From Marinobacter sediminum (GTDB lineage Bacteria; Pseudomonadota; Gammaproteobacteria; Pseudomonadales; Oleiphilaceae), in the NCBI RefSeq assembly GCF_016820575.1, contig NZ_JAEMQH010000002.1, positions 989,305 through 1,053,304 of the forward strand: a stretch of DNA of 64,000 nt, in the 5' to 3' direction. This document shows, in pieces, positions 63,589 through 64,000 of this stretch (positions within the stretch are counted from its first letter, which is position 1; each line of letters starts with the position of its first letter). Below the pieces are notes generated by a model that saw only the letters and a program-made list of their open reading frames with translations, did not search any database and had not been told where the DNA came from. Made by a program: the position numbers and the translations under genes.

Positions 63589-64000
63589 ATGCGACTACTC
63601 CTCCTGGCCTTTTTGCTGTTCAGCCCGATGTGTTTTGGCAAAACCGTGGTCGTGATAGAAAGCTATCACGGCGGCTACAAATGGGATGCCGACTACGTTG
63701 CCGCTGTTAAATCGGTATTAGGAACAAAGCACGACATTCACGTCCTGGAATTGGACACCAAGCGGCTGAAAAAATCGGAATGGCCTCAGAAAGCGGCTGA
63801 GATTCAGCAGGCCGTTGCCAGCATTCGGCCTGATGTTGCCATTCTCGGCGACGACAACGCCTTCTCACTGATGGCTGAGCATTTGGTGGGCCAGCAGATT
63901 CCTGTTGTGTTCCTGGGCGTCAACGGCGGCCCGGACCAACACCCCGCGCTCAACCACCCGCTGGTCACAGGTATTCTGGAACGGCCGTTTTTCGCCGAGA
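63589..64000 (+). CDS. Periplasmic binding protein-like gene, 3' end outside window
   Basis: The first 137 residues are visible. A signal peptide (MRLLLLAFLLFSPMCFG) is followed by KTVVVIESYHGGYKWDADYVAAVKSVLG, then IRPDVAILGDDNAFSLMAEHLVGQQIPVVFLG. This is the start of an ABC_sub_bind (PF04392)-like fold, often the sensor half of a larger signalling protein in this clade. AAGGAAC precedes the ATG. Whether it is a free binding protein or a receptor fused to a histidine kinase or GGDEF domain cannot be decided here. Confidence 0.75.
   Translation, partial: MRLLLLAFLLFSPMCFGKTVVVIESYHGGYKWDADYVAAVKSVLGTKHDIHVLELDTKRLKKSEWPQKAAEIQQAVASIRPDVAILGDDNAFSLMAEHLVGQQIPVVFLGVNGGPDQHPALNHPLVTGILERPFFAE

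Noticed and set aside
1-64000. CRISPR arrays, tRNA and rRNA genes
   Set aside because: No regularly spaced direct repeats, no cloverleaf-like tRNA ends and no rRNA-like sequence were noticed on reading; a tRNAscan or Infernal run was not possible.

Overview
The window looks like a chromosomal segment of a marine gammaproteobacterium, most likely Marinobacter or a close relative. This rests on moderate GC content, Pseudomonas/Marinobacter-type gene families (acyl-carrier-protein phosphodiesterase next to a PF05618-like protease, a DUF3336 patatin, malate:quinone oxidoreductase, a Pseudomonas fluorescens-type mannitol ABC operon) and the absence of enteric-type operons. The genus is inferred from gene content, not proven. 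No rRNA, tRNA or CRISPR array was seen.

Layout. 1-5.9 kb: tail of a chemoreceptor, a hotdog-fold protein, RecQ helicase, a PlsC-like acyltransferase and a carboxylesterase. 5.9-9 kb (minus strand): glycogen synthase and the TrkH potassium channel subunit. 9.1-10.9 kb: an outer-membrane beta-barrel protein, ACP phosphodiesterase and a retropepsin-like protease. 10.8-16.6 kb (minus): a patatin phospholipase, a zincin-like protein, a large MscS-family channel and a small unknown protein. 16.8-22.2 kb: a Cache-type chemoreceptor, a gene-poor stretch with several palindromes and a 44-residue membrane protein, a solitary tyrosine recombinase preceded by a lox-like 10-8-10 bp palindrome, and a LysR regulator. 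22.6-32 kb: a tandem universal stress protein translationally coupled to an 8.5-kb cyclic beta-1,2-glucan synthase gene, followed by csbD. 32.6-43.7 kb (minus): an MFS transporter and a complete mannitol operon (regulator mtlR, ABC transporter mtlEFGK, mannitol dehydrogenase mtlD, phosphoglucose isomerase, fructokinase mtlZ). 43.9-47.1 kb: a YddG-like exporter, two regulators and a thioredoxin. 47.2-50.2 kb is a decaying stretch with an LpxR-like remnant, a LysR remnant, a small secreted repeat protein and a ferric-reductase-type flavocytochrome. 50.1-56.4 kb: a zinc-type alcohol dehydrogenase, its divergent LysR regulator, an MFS transporter, a small P-loop kinase, an unknown protein and malate:quinone oxidoreductase. 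56.6-63.4 kb: a histone-deacetylase-family hydrolase, then a branched-chain 2-oxoacid dehydrogenase operon (E1 alpha, E1 beta, E2) whose last gene is a Hanks-type protein kinase with a long unrecognised C-terminal region. The window ends inside a periplasmic binding protein gene.

How the parts work together. The mannitol operon forms a self-contained route: uptake by MtlEFGK, oxidation to fructose by MtlD, phosphorylation by MtlZ and conversion to glucose-6-phosphate by Pgi, presumably feeding the Entner-Doudoroff pathway. The Usp/glucan synthase pair, CsbD, TrkH and the MscS-type channel are all compatible with osmotic and envelope stress adaptation, although they are not one operon. The branched-chain oxoacid dehydrogenase genes sit behind a leader with a LiuR-like dyad and terminator-like hairpins. 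The kinase at the end of that operon is the most interesting candidate for an undescribed regulatory link in this window, analogous in position and logic, though not in sequence family, to mitochondrial BCKDH kinase.
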